Both the position numbers and the translations under genes were made by a program. From assembly GCF_003355455.1 (NCBI RefSeq), contig NZ_CP031357.1, positions 970,501 to 1,034,500 of the forward strand: DNA of 64,000 bases. Reading direction: 5' to 3'. Position 1 is the stretch's first letter; the number at the start of each line of letters is the position of its first letter. The stretch is from Erythrobacter aureus. GTDB lineage: Bacteria > Pseudomonadota > Alphaproteobacteria > Sphingomonadales > Sphingomonadaceae. Under the pieces are notes generated by a model that saw only the letters and a list, made by a program, of their open reading frames with translations, did no database searches and was not told the origin of the DNA. Of the stretch, positions 34,737 through 42,621 are shown piece by piece.

Positions 34737-34886
34737 ATGTCGAGTTTGTCCTTCCGCAGCAGCCGCCCCGATGGCTGGGTGCAGCCGAAGCCTTATAGCG
34801 ACAGTTCGCTGCGCTATCGGATGCACGGCAAGATCCAGCCGATGGAACAGCCGGGTTTCCTGGCTCGTCTGTTCGGGCTACGCTGA
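34737..34886 (+). CDS. Small 49-residue protein, sphingomonad type
   Basis: The product starts MSSLSFRSSRPDGWVQPKPY and ends PGFLARLFGLR. It is preceded by GGAGG at ideal spacing, one of the best ribosome sites in the window. The pattern 'W..PKPYSD.SLR....G.IQPMEQPGF.ARLFG' is one I associate with short uncharacterised proteins in related genomes; no function is known. There is no membrane helix and the charge is basic. It lies 48 bases after the GT87 gene and a strong hairpin follows. Confidence 0.7.
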   Translation: MSSLSFRSSRPDGWVQPKPYSDSSLRYRMHGKIQPMEQPGFLARLFGLR

Positions 34887-34906
34887 GGGTTCAGTCGCAA
34901 ATGGAC

Positions 34907-34937
34907 GGGGCCGGAGGTCATAGCGACCTCCGGCCCC
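34907..34937. terminator. Bidirectional hairpin between convergent genes
   Basis: A perfect 13-base stem GGGGCCGGAGGTC / GACCTCCGGCCCC with a 5-base loop, between the 49-residue gene (plus) and the AGCS symporter (minus). T-runs are poor on both sides (TTCTTT on plus), so it may be a terminator or a transcript-end stabiliser. Confidence 0.6.
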
Positions 34938-34961
34938 AATTCTTTGGGATCAACCCCGGCT

Positions 34962-36485
34962 TCAGTATTCTTCGGGTTCTTCTGGTGTCTCGGCCGTGTG
35001 CGTCGGGCCTGCATCCCTCTGGCCCTGCGCCAGCTTGAATACCACCCCGCTGAGCAGGGCAAGGGCGAGAAGGTTCGGCAGGGCCATGGCGGCATTGGAA
35101 ATGTCTCCCAGTCGCCAGACCAGCTCGCTCGGCTGTGCCGCGCCAAGGAAGATAACCACGCACCACAGGACGCGCCAAGCCATGTGTAGCTTTTTCTCGC
35201 CCGAACGGCTGGAGCCTTTCACACGGTCATAGAGGAAGGTGATCGCCCGTTCGCCGTAATAGCTCCAGGTCAGCAGCGTAGTGAAGACGAACAGGATCAG
35301 TGCGATCGAGGCTACCAGCGTACCGATCGGAACCGAGGCAATCTCGACCGGGAAGGCCGCAGCAAAGGCTCCACTGGTCATTTCGAAGCCGACCCGGTCG
35401 GATTGCCACGCGTGGGCCACGGCTTCGCCACCCGCCGTAAAATCGCCGCGCACCGTAAGGATGACGAGCGCGGTCATGGTGCAAATTACGATCGTGTCGA
35501 TGAAGGTGCCGAGCATGGCCATGCGGCCTTGCGTTTCGGGATCGTTGGTCTGCGCGACGGCATGGGCGATGGCGGTCGAGCCCTGGCCGGCTTCGTTGGA
35601 GAACAGGCCCCGTGCGACGCCAGCACGGATCGCGAGGATGATCGCCGCACCCACGAAGCCGCCGCTGGCCGCCTGCGGATTGAAAGCGCCGTGGAAAATC
35701 AGGCCGAAGGTTTCACCCAGATCGCCGAAATTGAGGATCAGCGCAATGACCGCCATGACGATGTAGGTGGCCGCCATGAAGGGCACGATTTTCTCGGCAA
35801 CATTGCCGATCGACTTGATGCCGCCGATGATGACGATGAAAACGAGGATCGCGACGATCAGCCCGCCGAGCCATTCCTCGATGCCGAACAGTTCGTTGAG
35901 GCCATCCGCCACGGCATTCGCCTGAATCGAGTTGCCCGTTACCAGCGCGGAAAACAGCGTGCCGAGGCAGAAAACCACGGCGAGCCAGGTCCATTTCTTG
36001 CCCAGACCCATCATGATGTAGGTCATCGGTCCGCCGCGCAGTACGCCATCGCTGGTGCGCTCGCGGTAGCGAATGGCGAGCGAGCCTTCGGCGAAGGCCA
36101 GTGCCATACCGAACAGGGCCGTGACCCACATCCAGAAGATCGCCCCGGGACCGCCCAGCGCGATGGCGGTTGCGACGCCGGCAAGGTTGCCTGTCCCGAC
36201 CTGACCGGACAATGCGGTGGAAAGCGCCGCGAAAGGGGAAATTTCGCCTTCGCCCTGGCTCTTGCGGCCGGCGAAGAGGCCCTTGAAGGCGCTGCCGAGT
36301 TTGATGATGGGGTAGAATTTAAGCCCCACCATGATCCACAGGCCAATGCCCAGCAGGACAATGGTCATGGGCGGGAAGGGGAGCACTTCTGCCCCGTTCC
36401 AGGTCCCGCCCCAAATGAAATCGGATAAATTGGTGACCGGCTGAATCAGCCGCTCGCCCAGACTCGGTGCCTGGCTTGTTGCCAT
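34962..36485 (-). CDS. Sodium:alanine symporter family (AGCS) transporter
   Basis: A 507-residue Na+-coupled amino acid carrier with about eleven helices. The family signature GQVGTGNLAGVATAIALGGPGAIFWMW is intact, as are GGPMTYIM and EAGQGSTAIAHA. Members usually take up alanine or glycine. I use the ATG at 36485, which has AGGGGA upstream, instead of one six codons earlier. It is free-standing and divergent from secE, with a 250-base gap. Confidence 0.92.
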   Translation of the reverse strand: MATSQAPSLGERLIQPVTNLSDFIWGGTWNGAEVLPFPPMTIVLLGIGLWIMVGLKFYPIIKLGSAFKGLFAGRKSQGEGEISPFAALSTALSGQVGTGNLAGVATAIALGGPGAIFWMWVTALFGMALAFAEGSLAIRYRERTSDGVLRGGPMTYIMMGLGKKWTWLAVVFCLGTLFSALVTGNSIQANAVADGLNELFGIEEWLGGLIVAILVFIVIIGGIKSIGNVAEKIVPFMAATYIVMAVIALILNFGDLGETFGLIFHGAFNPQAASGGFVGAAIILAIRAGVARGLFSNEAGQGSTAIAHAVAQTNDPETQGRMAMLGTFIDTIVICTMTALVILTVRGDFTAGGEAVAHAWQSDRVGFEMTSGAFAAAFPVEIASVPIGTLVASIALILFVFTTLLTWSYYGERAITFLYDRVKGSSRSGEKKLHMAWRVLWCVVIFLGAAQPSELVWRLGDISNAAMALPNLLALALLSGVVFKLAQGQRDAGPTHTAETPEEPEEY

Positions 36486-36581
36486 CGCGTAAATTCCCCT
36501 CATGCGTCCCTTGACCGGAAAGCGCGTAGGCTAGTCGCGGGCAACACACTTGCAAAGAGGAGATTCGCGCGAGTCCACCGC

Positions 36582-36610
36582 TTGCTTTTTCGGGTTCGCG
36601 GGACTAGTGC
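36582..36610 (+). promoter_or_regulatory. Possible promoter for secE-nusG
   Basis: TTGCTT and TAGTGC separated by 17 bases, in the 251-base gap before secE. The -35 is good and the -10 is weak. The rest of the gap holds a hairpin at 36644-36671 and no coding sequence. Confidence 0.3.
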
Positions 36611-36643
36611 GACTGTGTCTTCCGACATTGGGAATCGAGAAAA

Positions 36644-36671
36644 GCCCCTCCCGGACTTGAACCGGGGCGGC
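36644..36671. other. tRNA T-arm-like hairpin upstream of secE
   Basis: Read on the minus strand, CCCCGG-TTCAAGT-CCGGGA has the stem and seven-base loop of a tRNA T-arm (TTCRANY loop), followed by GGGGC and TTTT. No other part of a tRNA is present. It may be a terminator toward the AGCS gene or a leader hairpin of secE-nusG. Confidence 0.35.
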
Positions 36672-36736
36672 GAGAGACCCTACCTGAAAGGGACGTGGCG
36701 GAAGGCGGCACGATTTTTACGCGAGAGACGTGAGCA

Positions 36737-36940
36737 ATGGCAGACGAAAAGAAAACCAGCCCGGCGGAATTTCTTCGCCAGGTGCAGGCCGAAGGGCGCA
36801 AGGTCGTATGGCCGACGCGCGAGGAAACGGTGCGCACGGCGATTTTCGTGTTCATCATGACCGTCATCCTCTCGCTTTTCTTCCTTGGCATCGACTCGCT
36901 TTTCAGCGCCGTGGTGCGCTGGCTGCTGACGCTGGCCTGA
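36737..36940 (+). CDS. secE: Preprotein translocase subunit SecE
   Basis: A 67-residue single-helix SecE. The amphipathic segment FLRQVQAEGRKVVWPTREET precedes the membrane helix (about residues 38-62), as in alphaproteobacterial SecE. It is an essential part of the SecYEG channel. nusG follows 44 bases on, the standard pairing. Confidence 0.95.
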   Translation: MADEKKTSPAEFLRQVQAEGRKVVWPTREETVRTAIFVFIMTVILSLFFLGIDSLFSAVVRWLLTLA

Positions 36941-36984
36941 TGTTTCTGGCCTGAGCCGCATTTCGACAGGATAATAGAGAACAC

Positions 36985-37521
36985 ATGGCACGCTGGTACA
37001 TCATCCACGCCTATTCCGGTTTCGAGAACAAGGTTCGCGACGCAATTATCGCCGAAGCCGAACGGCTTGGCCTTTCCGAAGGTGTCGAGGAAGTCGAAGT
37101 TCCGACCGAGACCGTGACCGAGGTGAAGCGCGGCAAGAAGGTCCAGGTCGAGCGCAAGTTCATGCCCGGTTACGTGCTGGCCAAGCTGAACATGACCGAC
37201 GACGTCTATCACCTCGTCAAGAACACTCCGAAGGTGACCGGTTTCCTGGGCACCAACAACAAGCCGCAGCCGATTTCCGAAAAGGAAGCGGCGCGCTATT
37301 TCGGCGGTGTGGAAGAAGCGCGTGCGGCGCCGAAGAAGGAAATCAGCGTCGATTACGAGATCGGCGATCAGGTCAAGGTGCTGGACGGCCCGTTCGCAAG
37401 CTTCAACGGCCTTGTCGAAGAACTCGATTTCGACAAGCAGAAGGTCAAGGTCTCGGTCTCGATTTTCGGCCGCGCGACACCGGTCGAACTCGATTTCGAA
37501 CAGGTCGAACTGGTCAAGTAA
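36985..37521 (+). CDS. nusG: Transcription termination/antitermination factor NusG
   Basis: A 178-residue protein with the NGN domain (ARWYIIHAYSGFENKV start, MPGYVLAKLNMTD) and a C-terminal KOW domain (GDQVKVLDGPFASFNG). It binds RNA polymerase and links it to Rho or the ribosome. It follows secE and is terminated by a strong hairpin. The usual next genes, rplK and rplA, lie 8.7 kb away. Confidence 0.97.
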   Translation: MARWYIIHAYSGFENKVRDAIIAEAERLGLSEGVEEVEVPTETVTEVKRGKKVQVERKFMPGYVLAKLNMTDDVYHLVKNTPKVTGFLGTNNKPQPISEKEAARYFGGVEEARAAPKKEISVDYEIGDQVKVLDGPFASFNGLVEELDFDKQKVKVSVSIFGRATPVELDFEQVELVK

Positions 37522-37542
37522 GGCTGCGACTATCGGCTTTCG

Positions 37543-37578
37543 AAAGGCCCCGCCGGGATATGCCCGGTGGGGCCTTTT
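37543..37578 (+). terminator. Terminator after nusG
   Basis: AAAGGCCCCGCCGGG pairs with CCCGGTGGGGCCTTTT across a 5-base loop, 22 bases after the nusG stop. It ends the secE-nusG transcript before the inserted copper block. Confidence 0.9.
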
Positions 37579-37617
37579 CGATTCCGCATTGCTCCTTTCG
37601 CCAAACCGGGCCGCGGA

Positions 37618-37896
37618 CTATCGCTTGGCCTTCGCGAAAAGGTTGACCAGTTCCTCGACCTTGGTGTGCTGTTTGCGCGTATCTCCCGAGGCAATTGCTT
37701 CGGCCACGCAATGCGAGGCGTGTTTCTTGAGGATTTCGTCCTCGGCGCGGGCAAGGGCCGATTTCACCGCCTGCAATTGATGCAGGATGTCGATGCAATA
37801 CCGATCGTCCTCGACCATCTGTGTAACCCCGCGCACCTGCCCTTCCACCCTGCGAAGGCGATCGACAATACGTGCCTGTGCTGATTTCTCGGCCAT
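37618..37896 (-). CDS. csoR: CsoR-type copper-sensing repressor
   Basis: A 92-residue all-helical repressor. Cys34, His59 and Cys63 have the exact spacing of the CsoR Cu(I) site (25 and 4 residues), with VEGQVRGVTQMVEDDRYC as the family signature. It most likely releases DNA when it binds Cu(I). The gene is divergent from copA, and a TACCC-TATA-GGGGTA type operator lies between them. Confidence 0.9.
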   Translation of the reverse strand: MAEKSAQARIVDRLRRVEGQVRGVTQMVEDDRYCIDILHQLQAVKSALARAEDEILKKHASHCVAEAIASGDTRKQHTKVEELVNLFAKAKR

Positions 37897-37915
37897 CGGA
37901 ACTCTCGCTTGAAAG

Positions 37916-37932
37916 ATACCCTATAGGGGTAT
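37916..37932. promoter_or_regulatory. CsoR operator
   Basis: ATACCC-TATA-GGGGTAT, a near-perfect inverted repeat matching the known CsoR recognition form of C-rich and G-rich halves around an AT centre. It is 20 bases from the csoR and copA start codons, so it can control both. Confidence 0.85.
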
Positions 37933-37952
37933 ACTGCGCCCGAAACGGAAAA

Positions 37953-39704
37953 ATGGCAAGCCAAATGCAAGTTTCGATCAATACAACCCGCAGATCGCTC
38001 ATCAAAAGCGCCGTCGCCATTGGCGGTCTCGCGGCTATGCCCGCATGGGCGCGCGGTGTGTCGCATGGTCCGATCCGCCAGGGCTTCGACGAAGTATCAG
38101 GCCGGGTGATCGATCTCGCGGTCGGCGAAGGGCCGATTGCCGTTGCCGGTCGGCGCGGGCATGCCTTTGCGGTCAATGGCAGCATTCCCGGGCCGCTAGT
38201 CCGCCTCAAGGAAGGCGAGCCGGTCACGCTGCGGGTGGCAAACCGCCTTGCCGAAGATACGTCGATCCACTGGCACGGTCTGCTTGTCCCGTTCCAGTTC
38301 GACGGCGTACCGGGCGTCAGCTTTCCGGGTATCAAGCCGGGCGAGACCTTCGTTTACGAAATGCCCGCATTACGCCAGGCCGGTACGTACTGGTGGCACA
38401 GCCACTCGGGCCTGCAGGAGCAGGCCGGCCATTACGGTCCGCTGATTGTGGACCCTGCCGGACCCGACCCGGTGGAGGCCGATCGTGACTATGTGCTGAT
38501 GCTGAGCGAATTCACTCCGCTGCACCCTCATACGATTATGGCCAAGCTCAAGAAGGGCGAGGAATATTTCAACCGCCAGAAGACGAGCTGGACGGACGAA
38601 TATCCACTGAGCGGCGCGGACCGGAGGATGTGGGCGGGTATGCGGATGATGCCCACCGACATCGCCGATGTGACCGGTTCGACCTACACCTATCTCGCCA
38701 ATGGCCATGCACCTTCGGACGGCCTCGAATATTTGTTCAAGCCCGGCGAACGTGTGCGGTTGCGCGTCATAAACGGCAGCGCAATGAGCTTTTTCAACGT
38801 TCGTATCCCCGGTGTCCGCATGACCGTGGTGCAGGCCGACGGCAAGAACGTACGCCCGGTCGAGGTGGACGAATTCCAGATCGGCACGGCGGAAACCTAT
38901 GACATCGTGGTCGAGCCGACGGGCGAGGCTCACACGATCGTTGCCGAAGCGATGGACCGGTCTGGCATGGCAGTGGCGACGCTTGCCTCGCGCCCCGGCG
39001 CCCGCGCGCCGGTGCCGCCCTTGCGCGATCCGGTCCTGCTTACGATGAAGGACATGGGGCACGGCAGCATGGACCATTCCGGTATGGATCATGCCGCGAT
39101 GGGCCACGATATGCCGATGGGCGAGATGGACCACGGCGCGATGAACATGCGTGATACCTCCACACTACCGGCCGATGTTAAGGTCGGCCCCGGTCTGGAT
39201 ATGGTCAGCGCCGAACCGATCGACCGCATGGGCGATCCAGGCTTGGGGCTCGACAAAATCGGCCACAAAGTGCTCACCTACAACGACCTGTCGGCGCTCG
39301 AGCCCAATGACGATTCGCGCAGTCCCAGCCGGTCGATGGAAATCCATCTTACCGGCAATATGGAACGCTATATGTGGTCGTTCGACGGGAAGAAATTCAA
39401 CGCGGTTGCGGACCAGCCGATCAGGTTTGCCTTTAACGAGCGCGTGCGGGTGAAGTTGGTCAACGATACAATGATGGCGCACCCGATCCACCTCCACGGC
39501 CATTTCTTCGAACTGGTCAATGGCGCGGATCGGATGCACCAGCCGCAAAAGCACACCGTCATCGTCCAGCCGGGCGGCAGTGCCACATTCGATCTCACCG
39601 CTGACGAAGTGGGTGACTGGGCCTTTCACTGCCATCTGCTCTATCACATGCATGCAGGGATGTTTCAGGTGGTCACCGTCGCCTCGCCGGAGGGCGTGGC
39701 ATGA
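37953..39704 (+). CDS. copA: Multicopper oxidase, copper resistance protein CopA
   Basis: A 583-residue periplasmic multicopper oxidase. A Tat signal (TTRRSLIKSAVAIGG) leads the protein. Copper ligands are seen in HWHGLLVPFQFDG, WWHSHSG, HPIHLHGHFF and HCHLLYHMHAGM, the last with the type 1 Met. A Met/His-rich insert (about residues 370-400, repeats of MDHSGMDH form) should bind extra copper. It is thought to oxidise Cu(I) to the less toxic Cu(II). I start at 37953; CopB overlaps its end by 4 bases. Confidence 0.93.
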   Translation: MASQMQVSINTTRRSLIKSAVAIGGLAAMPAWARGVSHGPIRQGFDEVSGRVIDLAVGEGPIAVAGRRGHAFAVNGSIPGPLVRLKEGEPVTLRVANRLAEDTSIHWHGLLVPFQFDGVPGVSFPGIKPGETFVYEMPALRQAGTYWWHSHSGLQEQAGHYGPLIVDPAGPDPVEADRDYVLMLSEFTPLHPHTIMAKLKKGEEYFNRQKTSWTDEYPLSGADRRMWAGMRMMPTDIADVTGSTYTYLANGHAPSDGLEYLFKPGERVRLRVINGSAMSFFNVRIPGVRMTVVQADGKNVRPVEVDEFQIGTAETYDIVVEPTGEAHTIVAEAMDRSGMAVATLASRPGARAPVPPLRDPVLLTMKDMGHGSMDHSGMDHAAMGHDMPMGEMDHGAMNMRDTSTLPADVKVGPGLDMVSAEPIDRMGDPGLGLDKIGHKVLTYNDLSALEPNDDSRSPSRSMEIHLTGNMERYMWSFDGKKFNAVADQPIRFAFNERVRVKLVNDTMMAHPIHLHGHFFELVNGADRMHQPQKHTVIVQPGGSATFDLTADEVGDWAFHCHLLYHMHAGMFQVVTVASPEGVA

Positions 39705-40642
39705 GGACCGTAATCGCGTTTGCAATCGTCGCTGTTCCCGTGCCTGCCCTTGCGCAGCACGAGGGGCATGGCCAGCCCGAAGGTGAAAAGCCGGTCGACC
39801 ATTCTGCGATGGACCATTCGCAGATGGATCACGGTGCCGTCGCAGCGACCTCGGGCGGTCCGGTGTTGCAGGGCCTCAAGCTCGATATTCCCAAGCCGCC
39901 CGAGGCACCGCCACCGGCGGCCGCGGGTAGCGGGCCGCCCCGCGCGGCCGACGCGATCTGGGGCGCGGAGGCGATGCGGGAGAGCCGTGAGGCTCTGGCG
40001 CGCGAAAATGGGGGGATGACGCTGTTCTGGGTTCAGGGCGACCGGCTCGAACTGCGCAGCCGCGAAGGACATGACGGTTTCCTGTGGGACATTCAGGGCT
40101 GGTATGGCGGCGATATCGACAAGCTTTGGGTCAAGACGGAGGGCGAAGGCGAAGTGAACGGCCCGCTCGAAGATGCGGAAGTGCAGGCGCTGTGGTCGCA
40201 CGCCATCGGCCCGTGGTTCGATTTGCAGGCAGGCGTTCGGCAGGATCTTACCGGTCCCGAACGAACCCATGCGGTGATCGGGGTGCAGGGCCTCGCACCC
40301 TATCTCTTCGAAGTGGATGCCGCAGCCTTCGTGTCGAACAAGGGCGACATTACCGCGCGGATCGAAGCCGAACTCGATCAGCGGATTACGCAAAGCCTGA
40401 TTCTCCAGCCGCGCATGGAACTGGGGTTATCGGCGCAGGACATTCCGGAACTGGGTGTGGGCGCGGGCATCGACCATTTCGAGGCGGGGCTGCGTCTGCG
40501 CTACGAATTCGCGCCCGAATTCGCGCCCTACGTCGGAATAGAGCAGGAATGGAAGCTCGGCGACAGCGCCAATTTCGCACGCTTGGAGGGCGAAGATCCT
40601 TCGGTCACGAGCGTCGTCGTGGGGGTGCGGTTCTGGTTCTGA
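39701..40642 (+). CDS. copB: Copper resistance outer membrane protein CopB
   Basis: A 313-residue CopB/PcoB-type barrel. A signal peptide is followed by an N-terminal His/Met region (QHEGHG, DHSAMDHSQMDHG) and a barrel ending VRFWF with a terminal Phe. It acts with CopA to hold or export copper. The ATG overlaps the copA stop by 4 bases, so the pair forms a CsoR-controlled operon. It converges on the LuxR-hydrolase gene, 15 bases apart. Confidence 0.92.
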   Translation: MRTVIAFAIVAVPVPALAQHEGHGQPEGEKPVDHSAMDHSQMDHGAVAATSGGPVLQGLKLDIPKPPEAPPPAAAGSGPPRAADAIWGAEAMRESREALARENGGMTLFWVQGDRLELRSREGHDGFLWDIQGWYGGDIDKLWVKTEGEGEVNGPLEDAEVQALWSHAIGPWFDLQAGVRQDLTGPERTHAVIGVQGLAPYLFEVDAAAFVSNKGDITARIEAELDQRITQSLILQPRMELGLSAQDIPELGVGAGIDHFEAGLRLRYEFAPEFAPYVGIEQEWKLGDSANFARLEGEDPSVTSVVVGVRFWF

Positions 40643-40657
40643 AAGCCGCTGCCCGTT

Positions 40658-42373
40658 TCAAGCGCCGCCAGCCGGCGACAACTGACGCAAGTGATCCAGC
40701 ACCAGGCCCGGTCGCTGGAACAGGATGAACCCGCCTGCACCGGCTATCGGCCCGACCGCTTCGAAGCCGTGCGCGCTGCAATGAGCCAGTTGCGTGGGAA
40801 AATCGTGGATCGTGTCCTCTTCGCCGACCAGCACGCGCACCGGCGCGCCTGGTGCATCGAGCCAGCGCGACCAGTCTTGCAGGATCAGCAGCAGCCCCAT
40901 CGTCATTCCCCGCGCTGCACGGTCGGGACGCGAAACGAAAGCCCGGCGCACCGCCGCCTGCACGTCCGGTCTGCGCAGCGTTTCGCGGTCCAGGGGGCTT
41001 TTTTCGAGCAGCCGGTCGAAATAGCGGTAGGTTTCGCCGCGCATGGATAGGCGAACGACGGCGCGCACCAGCAGTTGGAGAAAGGCCGGGCTCGTGCGTG
41101 CCAGCAGTAGCGGTGCGCGCCACAGGGGATTGCGTGTGGCAGTGTCCCTTCCGTCTCGCATGGGAATGGGCGATCCGGTCAGCACCACGCCCGATATCCG
41201 GTCCCCGAGATGCGCCCGCACCGCCAATCCGTAGGCTGACGAAAAGCTCGTTGCCAGGACGACGCACCGTTCGATACCCAGCGCATCGAGCAGCATTCCC
41301 GCGCGGTGGGCGAAATCGTCGACCCCGGTTAGCACGTCTTCGGACGCATCTAGCTGGGTGTAGAACGGCATCCACGGAATGATGAGATCGAACGCTTCCG
41401 TCTTGGCCCGCTGTTCCAGGTCGGGCGTGAGGAAGGGACCTTCGATGGAACCATGGAGCACGAGAACCGGTGTCCCGCCGGGCATGCCGCTACGTTCGAA
41501 GGGCATTTCGCTGCCATCGGCAAGAACCGCTGCGGGTTGGGTCGCGCTTTCGCTTTGCAGGCTACCGGTCGGACCCATTTGACCCAGCCGCCACGTTTCC
41601 GAAAATCCCGCATAGAGCGCGACCAGCTCGCTCTGCGAAGCCACGCCCAGCTTGCGCATGGTCGCCTTGAGCTGATTGCGCGCGGTGCCGATGGAACGGT
41701 CGCGATCGGCAGCGAAATCGGTCAGGCTTCTGCCTTCGACAAGATAACGCATCAATTCGCTTTCCGCCGTGCTGAGGCCCATGGCTGTGGCGAATTCGGC
41801 CGCGACGGGATCGTCCCATGACAGGCTCAGGCGGCGCAGGTCGATCAGCCGCTGGTCTTCGCGTTCGCGCACCGTGGCGACCATCGGAACGCCGCGTTCG
41901 TCTTCCGGTGTTCGATGGATGCGCAGGATCATCGATTGCCGGGAATCCCGTCCTTCGACGAATTGCCTGAGCCGCTGGCGCCGTTCAGTATCGAAGCCGG
42001 TTGCGAAATCCGGCAGCGTTTCGCCGGGGACCCATGAGTGTGCCTGGCCACCATCGACTATGCGCAAGGCGTTATCGAGAGTGAAAGCGATGGCCGTGTC
42101 GAAGCCGTGCTTTTCGGTGGACGGCCCCAGGGACAGTCCGGCAAAATCGGAGTCCTCGGCGAAGTGCACCCGGTCGAATATTTCGCCGACCTGTTCGATA
42201 TGTGGGGCCAGCATTCGCGGGGCGTCACTGCCCTTATCGGCTGCCTTCGCTACCCGAAGTTGCAGATCGAAAAGGTGCTCCGGGGCGGCGACGACCTCAT
42301 AAGCTTCGCGTATCAGCCGGTCGCGAAACGCATCGTCCAATTCGCCTGCCACTTCCCATTCTTCATCATCCAC
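40658..42373 (-). CDS. LuxR-type HTH regulator fused to an alpha/beta-hydrolase domain
   Basis: A 571-residue fusion. Residues 20-170 form a PAS-like region, 185-255 a LuxR/GerE HTH (LSTAESELMRYLVEG ... KATMRKLGVASQSELVALY), and 285-571 an alpha/beta-hydrolase fold with HGSIEG as oxyanion segment. The nucleophile elbow is LATSFSSA, with Ser376 where GHSFGG is usual; Asp520 fits the acid. The expected catalytic His near 549 is Gly (GAGGFILFQRP in place of GxGHxxxxExP). Catalysis therefore looks lost, and the domain may sense a ligand. No AHL-binding domain or synthase is present. The start is a GTG without a clear ribosome site, so the N-terminus is uncertain. Confidence 0.82.
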   Translation of the reverse strand: MDDEEWEVAGELDDAFRDRLIREAYEVVAAPEHLFDLQLRVAKAADKGSDAPRMLAPHIEQVGEIFDRVHFAEDSDFAGLSLGPSTEKHGFDTAIAFTLDNALRIVDGGQAHSWVPGETLPDFATGFDTERRQRLRQFVEGRDSRQSMILRIHRTPEDERGVPMVATVREREDQRLIDLRRLSLSWDDPVAAEFATAMGLSTAESELMRYLVEGRSLTDFAADRDRSIGTARNQLKATMRKLGVASQSELVALYAGFSETWRLGQMGPTGSLQSESATQPAAVLADGSEMPFERSGMPGGTPVLVLHGSIEGPFLTPDLEQRAKTEAFDLIIPWMPFYTQLDASEDVLTGVDDFAHRAGMLLDALGIERCVVLATSFSSAYGLAVRAHLGDRISGVVLTGSPIPMRDGRDTATRNPLWRAPLLLARTSPAFLQLLVRAVVRLSMRGETYRYFDRLLEKSPLDRETLRRPDVQAAVRRAFVSRPDRAARGMTMGLLLILQDWSRWLDAPGAPVRVLVGEEDTIHDFPTQLAHCSAHGFEAVGPIAGAGGFILFQRPGLVLDHLRQLSPAGGA

Positions 42374-42407
42374 CGGCTGTGTATTGCGGTTGTGCTTTGC
42401 TTTTCCA

Positions 42408-42444
42408 AGAAAAAAGCGGGAACGGTCCGGAACCGCCCCCGCTT
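42408..42444 (-). terminator. Terminator upstream of the LuxR-hydrolase gene
   Basis: On the minus strand AAGCGGG pairs with CCCGCTT around an inner CGGTTCCGGACCG hairpin and is followed by six T residues. It stands 35 bases before the LuxR-hydrolase start and ends whatever is transcribed from the right. Confidence 0.8.
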
Positions 42445-42590
42445 GTCAGTCGGCCACCGTGCCGCATGGCGTTTTGGGAAGCCCTCGCGCCATGCGGACG
42501 TGGCTGTACAGGGGGACCGATCGGAATCGGTCACTCGGGTCGCCCTGGAGAAAGGGATGACGCGGCCCGCAATTACCTGATTGGGACCTA
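42445..42590 (-). ncRNA. Candidate structured RNA (small RNA or leader)
   Basis: The gap between the secreted-protein gene and the LuxR-hydrolase gene holds two strong hairpins besides the terminator. CCGCATGGCG/CGCCATGCGG is a 10-base perfect stem (42462-42471 with 42488-42497), and GACCGAT/ATCGGTC is a 7-base stem with a 4-base loop (42515-42532). In line with the terminator they look like a compact RNA of about 150-190 bases on the minus strand. It could be a free small RNA or a leader with an attenuator. I recognise no named RNA family. Confidence 0.4.
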
Positions 42591-42621
42591 GGACGGGTGC
42601 GGGCCGCGTCGGCCGCGTGGT

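Noticed and set aside
40658..42373. Quorum-sensing (LuxI/LuxR) system
   Set aside because: The LuxR-type HTH lacks an autoinducer-binding domain and no luxI-type gene is seen.
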